Shown: positions 1 to 12,025, counted from the stretch's first letter. The stretch is DNA of 64,000 nt from Cryptomeria japonica (GCF_030272615.1 NC_081406.1:165525521-165589520); one strand, 5' to 3'. Notes: generated by a model from the letters alone, not told the origin. Translations and numbers: made by a program.

Positions 1-217
1 GTCAATCACGAAAAACACTTGTTCTTTTTAACTGATTTTCATCGCAATGTGATCTAACTATTTGGAGATGTTGCTTCAACAATCATGGTGTTCTTTTTAA
101 CTTTCAAAGGCAAAACATGTTGTAAACTAGGAACTTTGAAATCTTGGTCAACTGAATTGAAAAACACATTTTTGCTTGAAGTAAAATCGTTTTGCAAGGT
201 AAGACAAATTGATTGTG

Positions 218-510
218 AATTTATTTGCACCAAAATGGAAGTGTTGATTGTGAATTTTTAGTTTGATGCAAGAAATAATTTTGCCTTATTGATTTTTAGC
301 ACCAAAAGAAAAATTAAGCCTTACTCGCAAGAAACAAAGTTTGTTTTTTGTGAATTTTAGAGCACCAAAAACAAGTGATCCTAGCTTGCAAGAAATGTAA
401 AAATTACCTTTGTTCAATTTTAGAGCACCAAAAACAAATTTCCTAACTTGCAAGAAATGAAAAATTGCTTTTGTGCAATTTTTAGAGCACCAAAAACAAA
501 TTTTTGCTTT
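218..510. repeat. Tandem repeat, about 62 bp, four to five degenerate copies
   Basis: A core TTTTAGAGCACCAAAAACAA recurs starting near 293, 356, 417 and 479, with a weaker copy near 221. Spacing is 61-63 bp. Between cores each unit carries a variant of CTTGCAAGAAA followed by a T-rich run. An antisense ORF across it only reflects the repeat. Confidence 0.7.
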
Positions 511-654
511 TTTTTTTAAAGGAGTAAATGAAGTTAGTTTAGACCTACACAAGGAACAAGTGGTTAGTAAAATCCAAAATAGGGAGGGCTTCCACAAGCC
601 TAAGAAAAATTACTTTTCAATTACATGGTCCTTTTTTTTACAACGTTCTGTTAC

Positions 655-910
655 AATAGCGCCATTCTATGTGCAAATAGAAGCGCTATTTAACACAAAC
701 TCGCTAATAAGAAGACAATAGCACTAAAAGAAAAATTTTGACAGCAAATGCAAAAGCGCCAAAACAAGCACAAATGCATCAAAACAAGCACAAAAGCGCT
801 AAATAAAGGTCAATAGCGCCAAACTTGGGACAAAAGCGCTATTGTAAAAACAATAGCGCTAGAATGTCAAGTTGCAATAGCGCTACAACGTGATCAAAAG
901 CGCTAAAGCG
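655..910. repeat. Array of CAATAGCGCTA-type motifs
   Basis: At least ten copies of a short motif close to CAATAGCGCTA or CAAAAGCGCTA occur at irregular 15-40 bp spacing. The AGCGCT core is itself palindromic. Intervening sequence is not repeated, so this is a dispersed motif array and not a conventional minisatellite. It parallels the motif arrays at 6250-8030, 30030-30240 and 51000-52660. Confidence 0.65.
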
Positions 911-1001
911 CGACTGGTGTGTCAAGCTCAACATGCAAACAACTTAGTTGTGTTTTTAAAACTATTTTTTAAGTGTTTGGATTCACGTCGGGTTCACCAA
1001 A

Positions 1002-2500
1002 TGATGCTCTGCAAAAGAGGGTTAGAAAATCTTTTCGAAGACAACACACACACAAGAGCAAAAACGTTAGTGTTAGCAACAAAAGATTATTCTAAAAAGA
1101 CATATCAAAAGAGATACTAAAAGCATGAGAGAATATTTAACTAGGAAAGTAAATATGATGAGGCATCTCCAAATACCTCCTAACATGCTCTTAGCTCCTT
1201 CTCCTTTGTTCCTCTCCTCTCCAAGTTCCAAACTAGTGTAGCTCTCAACAACTTTTTGCACTATGGATGCTTATGGAGGTTTGAGATTGAAGTATTTGCT
1301 CTAAATATGAATAAAAAGATAATACTATATGCTATGATGTTAAAATGATTTATTTTAAATCAAAATGACAAGATATTAGTGATTTATGCTAAATGCTCTC
1401 TAAAATTCTCTATAACTTAGATGCATACAAGTTTTTAGGATCTGGATTATGAAGAAATGGGCTCTATTCATAGGGAAAATGGAGCAATAGATGGTTGAGA
1501 TTGAGTAATCTCAACAAGGGTCAGGATTGAATGATATTAAATCCATGTGAAGGCTTTCAACCCAATCCCAGGATGACAAGTGTCAATGTGAGAGAGGTTG
1601 AGAGGAGAGGGAATAAGCATTAAATGCTTGACATGACCTGAGAGTTAACTTGGGAGTTAAGGTCAAGGTTAGGTTGAATGAATAAATTCTTTATTCAAAG
1701 AATAAAGCTTTTATCCAATGGATAAACTCTTGTGCAAAGGCAAAAGGGATAACCATGGTCAAAGCAATAAATGCTTGAGGAGACACATGAGTGCAAGTTG
1801 AAATAACCATAAATGGTTATGTAAGAGCCATAAATGGTCATGTAAGAGCTATTAGTGGTTTTGGAAGACTTTGGAGGTTAAATTGTTGAACACACAAAGC
1901 ATTTAATGCTTTTCAAAGACTTTGAAGTCTTTGAGAAGTGACTCCAAGTTGCTTAGGAATGTGACAATAATTAGGGGATGGATTAGGCTAATTAGGAAGG
2001 GGTTAGAAGAATCTAGAAGGGGTTTAGGAATGCAAATGGATTTGGTGGGTGAGGGAAAATAGGATTTTTATTTAAAATAAATTAATTTATTTCAATAAAT
2101 GTGTGCAAGTTGCATTTGTAGGAAAATGCAAGTCGGGGGGATAAATGATTTAAATAAATGCTTGATTTAATTTATTTGAAAGAGGAAAGAGGATTAAATG
2201 AAATAAATATGATTTATTCATTTAATTGATTGTGAATTTGGTTTAATGAATTAATTAAAATAAATTCAATAATTTATTTAATTAATAGGAGAATGTTTTG
2301 AAGATGAATTAATTAAATATTAATGTAATTAACTGATGGCTTAGTGGTTTTTTTAATCAAATAAATACGAAATATTCATTTAATTAAAATGTACAGATAT
2401 ATGCAACTACAAAATTTAATTTAATTATTTGAATTAAATCTCATGCAAAGATTAAATTGAAAATCTAAGTTAAAGTGCAAGCACAGGGTAAATTAATTAA
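1002..2500 (-). repeat. LTR-like sequence, probably minus orientation
   Basis: The first 330 bp match the sequence from 63592 to the window end: TGATGCTCT start, a conserved block around TTTTTGCACTATGGATG, and similar antisense translations at 1073-1261 and 63679-63891. The right part (2060-2500) carries several AT-rich palindromes of the ATTAATTAAATAAAT type, like the U3 of element A and the right end of the solo LTR at 61107-62064. A block near 1460 (CTATTCATAGG) resembles CTATTTATAGG in that solo LTR. Ends are not certain and no target-site duplication was found. Confidence 0.4.
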
Positions 2501-3037
2501 TTAAATCATTATCTCTCCAATCTCTATTTCCATCTTTTAGTTAGCTTTTTCTAAATTAAGCTCTCTTTGTCATCCTCTTTATTTCCTCCAATCATTCTTT
2601 TTATTCCTTCGGTTAGCTTTTTCTCAATTAGCTAACTCAATTAATCTATTCAATCTATTTTGTTTCACCTCTAAATTAGTAGTTCAACTATCAATCAACA
2701 TGTGAGCTCACCTGAGTTCCACCTCTTGATCAATCTGTTCCACCTCTCAATCAATATTCTCCAATTATCTATAAATTGAGCATTCAATCTCCATTTTCAA
2801 CAATCAAAAACTTTGAATCTTTGTGTCAGTTGCAAGTTGCCAACATACTATCTGAGAGCCATCATAACACAAAGAAAAGAAGAGCAATGGAAGTTATACA
2901 CAGTCATAGAATAGGGAGTTTTTGCTTGATTGTGTTATTTCATTGTTAGTTTGTTAGAATTATTTCATTAGATAGGTATTTGTGATTTCCCTTTCCTCCT
3001 AATTGAATATATTTTAAGATGAATTTTGATTTCCACA
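2501..3037 (+). other. Possible LTR fragment with TATA-like site
   Basis: Pyrimidine-rich sequence is followed by a TATA-like CTATAAATTG near 2770 and an AT-rich tail ending TTCCACA at the satellite border. The order resembles the plus-oriented LTR of element A (AT-rich U3, pyrimidine spacers, TATA, T-rich tail). No matching partner LTR or target-site duplication is visible, so it may be a truncated LTR joined to the satellite. Confidence 0.3.
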
Positions 3038-5316
3038 GTGTCCTATGACCCCTTAGGACACCATATGGTGTCATTGGGGGTTGTATGGTTTGCTAACGGG
3101 TTATATTATGTCCTAAGGGGTCATAGGACATCATATAACCCCTTAGACACCATATGATTCATTAGGTTTTGTTAGGGATCATACTATGTCCTAAGAGGTC
3201 ATATGGTGCCCTCTGACCCTTTAGGACACCATATGACCCCTTAGGACATCATATGGTGTCGTTATGGGTCTTATGGTTTCCTAAGGGGTCATATGGTGTT
3301 CTATAACCCCTTGGGACACCATATGACCCCTTAGGAAACTATAAGACGTTGTTAGGGGTCATATTGTGTCATAAGGGGTCATATGGTGTCCTATGACCCC
3401 TTAGGACACTATATGATGTCGTTAGGGGTCATATTGTGTTCTAAGGGGTCATATGGTGTCTTATGATCCCTTAGCACACCATATGGTATCGTTATGGATC
3501 ATGTAGTGTCCTAAGAGGTCATATGGTGTTCTATGACTCCTTAGGACACCATATGGTGTTATTATGGGTCATATGGTGTCCTATGACCCCTTAGGACACC
3601 ATATGACCCCTTAGGATACCATTTCATGTTGTTATGTGTCGTATGTTGTCCTAAGGGGTCACATGGTGTTCGATGAGCCCTTAGGATACCATATGACCCC
3701 TTAGGATACCATATGGTGTCTTTAGGGGTTGTATGGTGTACTAAGGAGTCATATGATGTCCTATAACCCCTTAGGAAACTATATGACCCCTTAGGTGTCG
3801 TTAGGGTTTATTTTGTGTCCTAAGGGGTCATATGGTGTCCTATGATCCCTTAGGGCACTATATGACATCGTTAGGGGTCATATTGTGCCTTATGACCCCT
3901 TAGGACACCACATGGTGTTGTTATGGGTCGTATGGTGTTCTAAGGGGTCATATGGTATTCTATGACCCCTTAGGACACCATATTATGTTGTTATGGGTCA
4001 TATGGTCTCCTAAGGGGTCGTATGGTGTCCTATGACCCCTTAGGACACCATATGGTGTCATTATGCATCGTATGGTGTCCTAAGGGGTCATATGGTGTTC
4101 TATGACCCCTTAGGACACTATATGGTGTCATTTGTGGTCATATGGTGTGGTAAGGGCTCATATGGTGTCCTATGACCCCTTAGAACACCATATTACCCCT
4201 TAGGTATTGTTAGGCATCATTTTATGTCGTTAGGGGTCATATGGTGTCCTATGACTCTTTATGACATAATATGACCCCTTAGGACACCATACAATGTCAT
4301 TAGGGGTCATATGGTGTCCTATGACCCATTAGGACACAATATGAACCCTTAGGTGTTGTTAGGGGTCATATTATGTCCTAACGGGTCATATGGTGTCCTG
4401 CAACCCCTTAGGACACCATATGGTATCGTTAGAGGTTGTATGGTGTGCTAAGGGGTCATATTGTGTCCTAGAGGTTCCTATGACATCATATAACCCCTTA
4501 GGACACCGTATGACCCCTTAGGTATCGTTAGGGGTTATATTGTGTCCTAAGGGGTCATATGGTGTCTCATGACACCATATGACCCCTTAAGACACCATAT
4601 TGTGTCGTTATGGGTCTTTTTGTGTTCTAAGGGGTCATATGGTGTTATATGACCCCTTAGGATACCATACGACCCGTTAGGACACCATATGGTGTCATAA
4701 GGAGTCGTATGGTGTCCTAAGGGGTCATATGGTATCTTATGAACCCTTAGGACACTATATGACCCCTTATGTGTCGTCAGGGGTCGTATTGTGTCCTAAT
4801 GGGTAATATGGTGTCCTATGACCCCTTAGGACACCATATGACCCCTTGGGACACTATATGGTGCTATGGGTCGTATGGTTTCCTAAGGGGTCATATGGTA
4901 TCCTATGACCCCTTAGGACACGATATGACCCCTTAGGATCCCATTTGGTGTTGTTATGTGTCTTATGGTGTCCTAAGGGGTCATATGGTGTTCTATGACC
5001 CCTTAGGATACCATATGACCCCTTAGGACACCATATGGTGTCATTAGGGGTCATATGGTATGCTAAGGAGTCATATGGTGTCCTATGACCCCTTAGGAAA
5101 CTATATGACCCCTTAGGTGTTGTTAGAGTTTAATTTGTGTCCTATTATGTCCTAAGGGGTCATATGGTTTCCTATGACCCCTTAGGACACTATATGACAT
5201 CGTTAGGGGTCATATTATGTCCTAAGGGGTCGTATTGTGTTTTATGACCCCTTAGGACACCACATGGTGTCATTATGGGCCGTATGGTGTTCTAAGGGGT
5301 CATATGGTATTCTATG
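3038..5316. repeat. Foldback satellite, block 1
   Basis: Dense tandem array of about 20-24 bp half-units that alternate in orientation: GGTGTCCTAAGGGGTCATAT and its complement ATATGACCCCTTAGGACACC. The half-units are joined by short variable linkers such as GTCGTTA and GTCATTATG. A longer order is visible: a diagnostic string containing ATTATGTTGTTATGGGT occurs near 3980 and again in blocks 2 and 3. ORFs across the block are translations of the repeat. The right edge is the target site of element A, and the same array resumes at 31502. Confidence 0.95.
5312..5316. other. Target-site duplication of element A, left copy
   Basis: Sequence ctatg, repeated at 31502-31506. Removing the element restores a normal satellite unit across the junction, which confirms both element ends. 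Confidence 0.93.
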
Positions 5317-6100
5317 TGTAGACACCTAAAATTGTCATGTCTAATTAAATAAATATTTTATTTATTTAATTATCTTAAATCTAAATCTTCTATTAATTAA
5401 ATAAATCTTTATTTATTTAATTAATTCATTTATCCTCTTCTAGCCTTATTTTTCATTTAAATAAATACATTTATTTATTTAAATTATCATTTTCCTAAAT
5501 TAAATAAATATCTTATTTATTTAATTAATCCCACTTCCTCTATTAATTAAATGAATATTTATTTATTTAATTAATTCATTAGCCTTTTCTACCCATGACA
5601 CAATGTCATCCATCTCTTCATTCGTACACTACCTACCCTTTCATTATTTTATTATTCTCTTTACCTACCCTCTAATCATAGCCAACCTCTTTTTACACCT
5701 CTCAATCTTATCCCTCCATTTCATATTGTGTCTTCTATATAAGGAGATGCTTTCTTCATTATTAAACCCTAACTACCTAGCTAATGAATTAAGCTAACTA
5801 CTACTTGGCATATGAGATCCTACTTGCAATCACATTCCGTTCTTTGTTGAGCTCTTGTGCCCACAAAATCTAAGAGCAAATATATCAAGCAAGATCAATG
5901 GAGATAGGAAGAATGGAGATCAAAACCCTATTGGACATGTGATGGTATATTTTTTGTGATTTCATTTGATTTGCATTGTTTTAGGTAATCTTCATATGTT
6001 ATGGTGGATCTTTGTTGTTGTTAGGCTAGGGTTTTGTGGTTGAATCTATTTTAGTCTTTCAATATTATATTATTGTTGTATCCATTTTTCACCATACACA
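5317..6100 (+). repeat. 5' LTR of element A
   Basis: It begins TGTAGACACC, ends ACCATACACA (TG...CA) and is 784 bp. The U3 part contains five AT-rich palindromes (about 5336-5580) separated by pyrimidine-rich spacers. A TATATAAG box lies at 5736-5743. The 3' LTR is 732 bp and lacks 52 bp, exactly one palindrome unit, consistent with slippage between direct repeats. Confidence 0.95.
5736..5743 (+). promoter_or_regulatory. TATA box in element A LTR
   Basis: TATATAAG on the + strand, preserved in the 3' LTR at 31137-31144, upstream of gag in the right orientation. Likely core promoter of the sense transcript; the start site itself cannot be seen. Confidence 0.6.
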
Positions 6101-6103
6101 TTT

Positions 6104-6123
6104 TGGCACGCCCGGTGGGACTC
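6104..6123 (+). promoter_or_regulatory. Primer binding site of element A
   Basis: TGGCACGCCCGGTGGGAC lies 3 nt after the LTR end and starts with TGG, the complement of a tRNA CCA end. It differs from the initiator-Met PBS of element B. It fits a tRNA-Arg-type primer, as reported for Ogre-like Tat elements, but I could not check it against tRNA sequences. Confidence 0.65.
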
Positions 6124-6249
6124 TTGTCCCTTTTGCATTTAACATCCTTGTTGCAGATTTTGTGTCTTGAAGTTGCAGATCTGACATTTCTGACAATATT
6201 TTGACATTTTCATGTTTGCGCACATTCGGATCACGTTTTTTATTTTTTG

Positions 6250-6620
6250 TCTCGTCTGTGACATCTGGAATCGCGTTTGCATCTTCGACATTATTTCTTC
6301 TTTTTTTGCAAATTGCAGGATCGCGTTGGTGTTCCTGAATCGTGTCTATGAACCTCTGAACCGCATCTGTGTTTCCGGTAGTATTTTCATTTTCTAGATT
6401 GCAAGTTTTCATTATATGTGCATCTGTGGGCAATTTAATCGCGTGTGCGATCTAGTCACGTCTGTGATCATTTTAATCGCGTCTGTGCTCTACAGTATTT
6501 TCTATTTTGTATTTTTTTTTGCAGAAACGCATTTGTGAGATGTTAAAACGTGTTTTTCTTGTGGAATCATGTCTGTGTAGAGCAGAATCGCATTTATATA
6601 AGGTAAAATTACATCTGTGT
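6250..6620 (+). repeat. GCGTCTGTG motif array, first leader cluster
   Basis: About eleven copies or near-copies of AATCGCGTCTGTG occur, for example around 6251, 6360, 6454, 6475, 6565 and 6608, with variants CGCATCTGTG, CATGTCTGTG and CGCGTTTGC. Spacing is irregular (20-60 bp) and intervening DNA is unrelated. All copies face the same way, toward gag. Confidence 0.75.
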
Positions 6621-7844
6621 TTTCAAAAATAAAATTAAAAAAATTAGGTTTTCATTTTTCGCCATTTGGTCTTGTATTTAATGTTTCAAATCTGGTTTAT
6701 TTTGAGCTAACATCTTCAGATCTAGTTAACAAAATTGGTGCAGCTTGTCTTGAAAGCAAAAATGCATTGTTGAAGGCCCCTATTCTCACAAAGTCTTTTG
6801 GATCTACAATTTACCTAACTCGTGTGCTTGCAGGAAGGGGTGATCATTTGAAACAATCCAAACTACTAATAACTCTTTGTTGCAGGTCCTTGGCAAGGGT
6901 TTTTGGATTTTTATTGTGTGCCTTGTTTTTCATAGATTAGCAAACACTTCAATTGGTGCACTAAATTGAACCATTGTCTTTTGTGTCTTGAGCAATAGGC
7001 TCTTTTTGTTTAAATCTTTAGAGGGCCTGTCTTCCCGTGTGGTCATTAGGACTACTAGTGAGAAGAGAACGACCCAAGTGGTAGCAAAAGAAAAGCCATC
7101 TTCTTCCAAACCACTATAAATAACTGTATTCATGGTGAAAACTATGGATAACGTGTGATGATTAGTTCATACCGACACTATGTCTCCCCATAAACCCATT
7201 TGATCAAATTTATTTGATCAGTTGTAGGGTGTAACCCCTACCGGTTGGGAGCCTTTTGTATTTACAGAGCTGAAAGTGCCGCATGTATGGCCACACGAGC
7301 GGATGCCCTTACTAGCACCTTTTTGTTTTAGAAGCCCAAATCCTTCTAGTTGTTGGGGCAGGAGGTCGGACCTCTGGTAGTAGCCCACACACATACAGTT
7401 CTTAGTAGAGATACAAAGTTCACCACGAGGAGTTTTCATGGGGACTGATGCTTGGCTGACCTAAGAAGTGAGTGCCAAGGGTGGAGCCAGTGAGGTCAAG
7501 CATCTAAGTATCTGCTCTGAATAGTGTAGCCTTAGGGGTAAAACCCCATTTGGGATCAACAACTATTGTCTTGGCCAACCATAAGAATTATGCTTGACTT
7601 ATTTTAAACATTCAAACATTCAAGACCAAACAGCAAAACATTGTGTCTTTTGTGTCTTCAAGTGTATACAAAACATTTTTACATCAAACAACACACTTTT
7701 CTTTGAGTCATTTTTATCTAGACACTTGTAAACATTGAGTCCTCATCAACACTGTGTCCTCTTGTCATGAAAAACAATCAAACATTCAGATTTGGTCACA
7801 ATAAAACAACTTCACAGATTGGAAAAAATTGCACAAGTTTTGCA

Positions 7845-8030
7845 AAAACGCGTCTGTGTTTGACATAATAGCGTCTGTGTCGGATAACTACGTCTGTGAA
7901 GGGCAGAAACGCATCTGTGTTCCCAGAATCAACATTGCATTGACAAAATCTCAGAAACATGTCTGTGTTTAACAAAACCACGTCTGTGTCAGGAAATTGC
8001 GTCTGTGCAGTATACAGGCACGTCTGTGTT
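7845..8030 (+). repeat. GCGTCTGTG motif array, second leader cluster
   Basis: Eight copies occur within 185 bp: at about 7847, 7870, 7889, 7910, 7957, 7979, 7998 and 8019. The core is (A/C)(A/G)CGTCTGTG preceded by A-rich bases. All share the orientation of the first cluster. The inverse complement of the same motif forms the array at 30030-30240. Confidence 0.8.
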
Positions 8031-8521
8031 CAGTATTGAAAAACTTTTATAGTCCAACAAACAAACACAGTCAGTTTCGGAATTCTTGAGCTTCCTAGGT
8101 TATCTCTTCGGGTTTTCACCTAGCATTCAACCTGTCTTTGGGTCTCACACAGTCCATCATTGCTTTACATCTTGCATTGCATTCACATTTGTCTAAACTT
8201 GAGTCAAAAGGTCACTTGCTTGTCCTCATCATACTTTGTCAACACATTACATACAGCAACATTTTGCTAAGTGGTCCCTCATCAAGGTCTATCACCTTTG
8301 GGTCTCATTTGGTCTTACTTAGAGTCAAGGTCAACTTACCTCATCAAGAGAAACTATCCTCTCTTTGGAAGCCACACCTACTCTACTACATACATACTTG
8401 GTCTTACACTTTGGTCATTGCAAGTAAACCTTAGATTCATTTACATTCCATCCAACTCTTGGTCTTCCATACTCTTTCCATTTTCATCTAGTCTCACACA
8501 TCTTGGTCAAAGACCTAGTTC

Positions 8522-11023
8522 ATGGTTGAAACCCATTCCCAAAAATCTAGGAGAGAAACTAAAGAGGCTCAAGAGTTCGCAAACATGAGCTCCTATGAGT
8601 ATGACAATGATATCTTTTTCAATTCTGATCATATTACATTAGCTGACATGGATGCTTATAGAAACATTCCAAATATTGAGAACATGGACACTACAAACAA
8701 CAATGATACACACAATGACAATATGGACAACTTCTCCGTACATTCAGCAGAAGTGGAAGAATCCATTATGGATCCCCGTTTCAATCGATTGGTTGAGGAA
8801 ATAATGAGGAGAGATAGACAATACTTTCTACAAGTGATGGCACAAAGTGGAGCCAAGATACCTCATGATTCTGACATGTCTCAAATAATGGAAAATTGAC
8901 CTTTGCAACAAACTCACTCCAACATGGATCAAAGGAGGCCTAATAGTGGAGGCAATAGAGGACCACATATGGTGCCTGAATCACCATCATCTTTGTTTCA
9001 AAAACTAGAGGTCCCATACACACATGGCCAAGCATATGATACTCACCTTCGCAGACCATTATGGAAGTCTTATGCAGAAAAATATGCTCAATCACATACC
9101 AATGCTAAGGATCAACCACCAAAGCAATTGGATATTCAAAGGCATGCTCAAAATTTGGACACAAGGAAACCCCATGTCAAATTTTGGGGCAACACATTAG
9201 AACATGACATGCCTGTAGAGTATGGTATACATGGACAAAGCAGATATTTCGTTCCTCAACATGAATCTATACCAAGTGGTCCATATACACAACATCATTA
9301 TAGACCTCCTCCATATGAACATGTGTATGATTAATATCATCCATATATGCAACATGCTCCTTCTCCAATTGGTGCCTCAAGCATGGGATATGGTCCAAGA
9401 AGTCGATCTCCATCTAAGAGCAATTTGGAGCAACAAATCAGGGACTTACAAAGGAAAATGGAGGACATAAATACACCGAAGCCAACATACACAATGAGAG
9501 ACATATGTCCCTATCCATTTGACAAGAGCATTCCAATGCCTCCATTTCCTACACACTTTGTGACACCTAAGTTTGATAAGTATAGAGGAAAAGGGGATCC
9601 TAAGGCACACATAAGACAATTTTTCACAGCTTGCATTGAGGTAGTAGTAGAAGAGACATATTTGATGAGATTATTCCCACAAAGCTTAGGTGATCAAGCT
9701 ATGGAATGGTTCTCCCAACTTCCACTTGGTAGTAAGTCATGGGGTGACTTAGCAGAGGCATTTATTCAACATTTCTCCTACAACATAGAGACAGACATAT
9801 CAGTCACTACTTTGTGCAACACCAAGCAAAAAGAGGGAGAGTGTTTTGCATCATTTTTACAAAGATGGAGGAATCTAGCTAGCAAATGCTCTTGTGAAAT
9901 TCCACAAAAAAAAATGGTAGAGATGTTCACCCAAAATGTTAACAAAGACATTGGTTATGATCTAAGGAAAGCTTGTTTGTCCACCTTCAAGGACGTCATT
10001 GAAAAAGGATTAGCAACAAAGAAGGTCCTAATTGAACAAGGAGTCATTAAGATATTCAAGGAAAACAAAGATGACTTTAAAGGAAAAGATAAGCCAAGAT
10101 TTTGGAATAAAAACAAGAACACAGTCAATGATGGTGTTGTTGATGCCAATACAGTGCGACCCAAATTCATTTTTTCAGGATCAAGCTCTACAAACAATCA
10201 AGTGAATACTCAAACAACTTCCAAATCATGGAGGAAGTACACTCCATTGGGAGAACCACTTGAGTCAGTTTTTAAAAAGCTAGTGGCAAACAAGGTAATC
10301 ACAATTCCATATTTTCCTCCATATGAGCCAAAGGTGAAACCAAATTGGTGGAATGATGATGAATATTGTGAATTTCATAAGAGCAAGGGTCATAAGATAG
10401 GAAATTGTCATCGATTGAAGAAGATCATACAAGATCTCATTGATAGAGGTGACATTGAGATTGAAGGACACTCATCCAATCAAGAACATGAAATGTTTAA
10501 AGAACCTTTCCCAAAACATGACAAGGGAAAAGCTAAAGCCATAGATGATCAAACCAACTATACCAGAGCATCTTATAACTATGATTCAACTATCAATCAC
10601 ATTTCGATGGACAATCATGTCTCTACCATTATCATCAAGGACAAAACGTCTGAGAATCCTACCCAAAGACCTAAGATTTTCCTAAAAGGCATTGGATCTT
10701 CTTCCGAACCTATCTCTGAATGCAATGTTACAACTCATCGAGGAAAATTGACTTTGCAAGGTGCTCCAGCTAAAAACACTACTTCCTCATCAACCAAACC
10801 TGAGTATGACCTTGTAGAACAGTTAGGGAAAACACCCGCACTTATTTCCATCCTTGAGCTCTTGCGCATATCCCCCACACATAAAGCTATTCTTGACAAA
10901 ATATTGAGAGACACTTCTGTCGCTACTAATTTGAATGTGGACCAATTTCAAGCCATGGTGGGATACCTTTCCATTCCACACTCCCTTACATTCACAGAAG
11001 TCGATGACGCCTCTGTAAGTTAG
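8522..11023 (+). pseudogene. gag: gag of element A (Tat-type), two internal stops
   Basis: Capsid/nucleocapsid polyprotein region. One frame runs from ATG 8522 to a TAG at 11021, interrupted by TGA at 8897 and TAA at 9332. The N-terminal part is acidic and Asn/Asp-rich. A retrotransposon gag domain lies around 9580-10000 (GDPKAHIRQFF, then AMEWFSQLPLGS and FIQHFSYNIETD). A zinc-knuckle-like C-x2-H-x4-H-x4-C (CEFHKSKGHKIGNC) sits near 10367-10410, a spacing typical of Tat gags. The frame continues into protease, so gag and pol were probably one polyprotein. The start is the first ATG before sustained coding-like sequence; a relative of this N-terminus occurs on the minus strand at 52640-52851. 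Confidence 0.85.
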
Positions 11024-11596
11024 CCACATAATGCACCATTACACATTGAAGCCTTCATACACAAACATTGAATCAAACGAGTCCTGATAGATGGAGGAGC
11101 ATGTCTAAACATTTGTACATTGAGCACTATTAAACAATTGGGATATTCTGACAAGGCTGTAAATTCTACAAACAAAATCACTATAAAAGCATATGATGAT
11201 GAAGAGCGTTCATCCAAAGGCACAGTCACTTTACCTCTCAGAGTTGGGTCAGTTACGAAGGACGTGGTTTGTCAAGTCCTAGATCTTGATCTCACGTACA
11301 ACATATTGCTAGGACGTCCTTGGATTCGTGAAATGAGGGTGGTCCCATCTACATATCACCAATGCATCAAGTTTCCTCACAATGGAGTTGAGATAACAGT
11401 TAATGGAGATCCTAATCCATTCATATATTGCAATAACTTGAGACCAAAAACTGAGACCATCATTCCCAGTAATCGTGAAGCTATTCCTTCTTCTGCATAC
11501 ATTGATCCTGAGTCATTAAAACCTTCAACATCAAAACAAGGTGAACTTAAGAGCAAATTCCAGGACAAAGGCATGGGTGAATACACTTTGAACTAG
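11024..11596 (+). pseudogene. Aspartic protease region of element A
   Basis: In frame with gag. The catalytic loop is LIDGGACLNIC near 11080 (D-G-G in place of the usual D-S/T-G, common in Tat proteases). The second part reads DLDLTYNILLGRPWI, the hydrophobic-hydrophobic-G motif of retropepsins. It would cleave the polyprotein. A TGA at 11069 lies just before the active-site loop and a TAG ends the segment at 11594. Length and order match a retropepsin of about 130 residues. Confidence 0.82.
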
Positions 11597-12025
11597 ACAA
11601 TGTACTTACAACAAGTCATGAGTTCACCAAAAGAATATGGAAGACCACATCCTAATAAGCAGGTATCTATCATTATACTCAAATGGGACCCTACTATCTT
11701 TCAAAGATGGGGTGAACTAGAAGAGGAAAATTTATACAAAATGCTTTACAAAGACCTTGAAGATGATACACAATATCTCATCAGTATACCATGTCAGAAG
11801 TATGGCAAAGGGTTCAAGATTCTACAAAAATTTGGGTATGATGGCAAAAGCCCTCTTGGGTTAAGAAAGGAAGGCATCATTGAACCTTTACAACCTGAAT
11901 TGACATTCAAAAAGGAACGCTCGAAGGGACTTGGTTTCGTGACTCAAAAGATAGAAGAAGCATTACAAATCAAAGCTGCCAAAATTCAACAAGAAAATCG
12001 CTATTCCATAGACTCCAATGAATAG
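11597..12025 (+). pseudogene. G-patch-like domain between protease and RT, element A
   Basis: Same frame as its neighbours. At about 11801-11940 it reads GKGFKILQKFGYDGKSPLGL, then KEGIIEPLQP and KGLGF, which fits the glycine-rich G-patch pattern (aromatic-hydrophobic lead, GYxxGxxLG, GI, terminal GxGF). G-patches bind nucleic acid or helicases; in betaretroviruses one follows the protease. Upstream residues include a tryptophan-rich segment (KWDPTIFQRWGEL). The segment ends at TAG 12023. Its role in a plant gypsy element is inferred only. Confidence 0.7.

Larger units (their letters stand above)
1..1001. other. Non-coding AT-rich sequence with two short-repeat arrays
   Basis: No credible coding region. 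The ORFs here are short and low in complexity. The stretch contains a tandem array of about 62 bp (218-510) and a dense cluster of AGCGC-type motifs (655-910), both listed separately. The style resembles the leader of element A, which is also long, non-coding and filled with a recurrent CG-containing motif, so this may be the leader or trailer of another Tat-like element. That link is an inference from style; I see no LTR, PBS or gag next to it. Confidence 0.4.
6124..8521 (+). other. Long leader of element A
   Basis: About 2.4 kb between PBS and gag without a convincing gene. It contains two clusters of GCGTCTGTG-type motifs (6250-6620 and 7845-8030), annotated separately. The stretch between them (about 6620-7840) holds short ORFs in all frames that I do not recognise. 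Small upstream ORFs are frequent, which would hinder simple scanning from the cap to gag. Confidence 0.55.

Noticed and set aside
4854-5054. ORFs with repeated MTPNDTIWCPKGSYGVL-type peptide (also 31512-31793 and 35328-35588)
   Set aside because: The peptide repeats follow the foldback satellite; stops interrupt at random and no gene signals exist.
3038-5316. Possible CRISPR-like array because of regular 20-24 bp repeats
   Set aside because: There are no unique spacers, half-units alternate in orientation, there are no cas genes and the context is a plant genome.
7218-7439. Cys-containing minus-strand ORF in the element A leader
   Set aside because: Short, not conserved in pattern with any family I know, and in a leader dense with random small ORFs.
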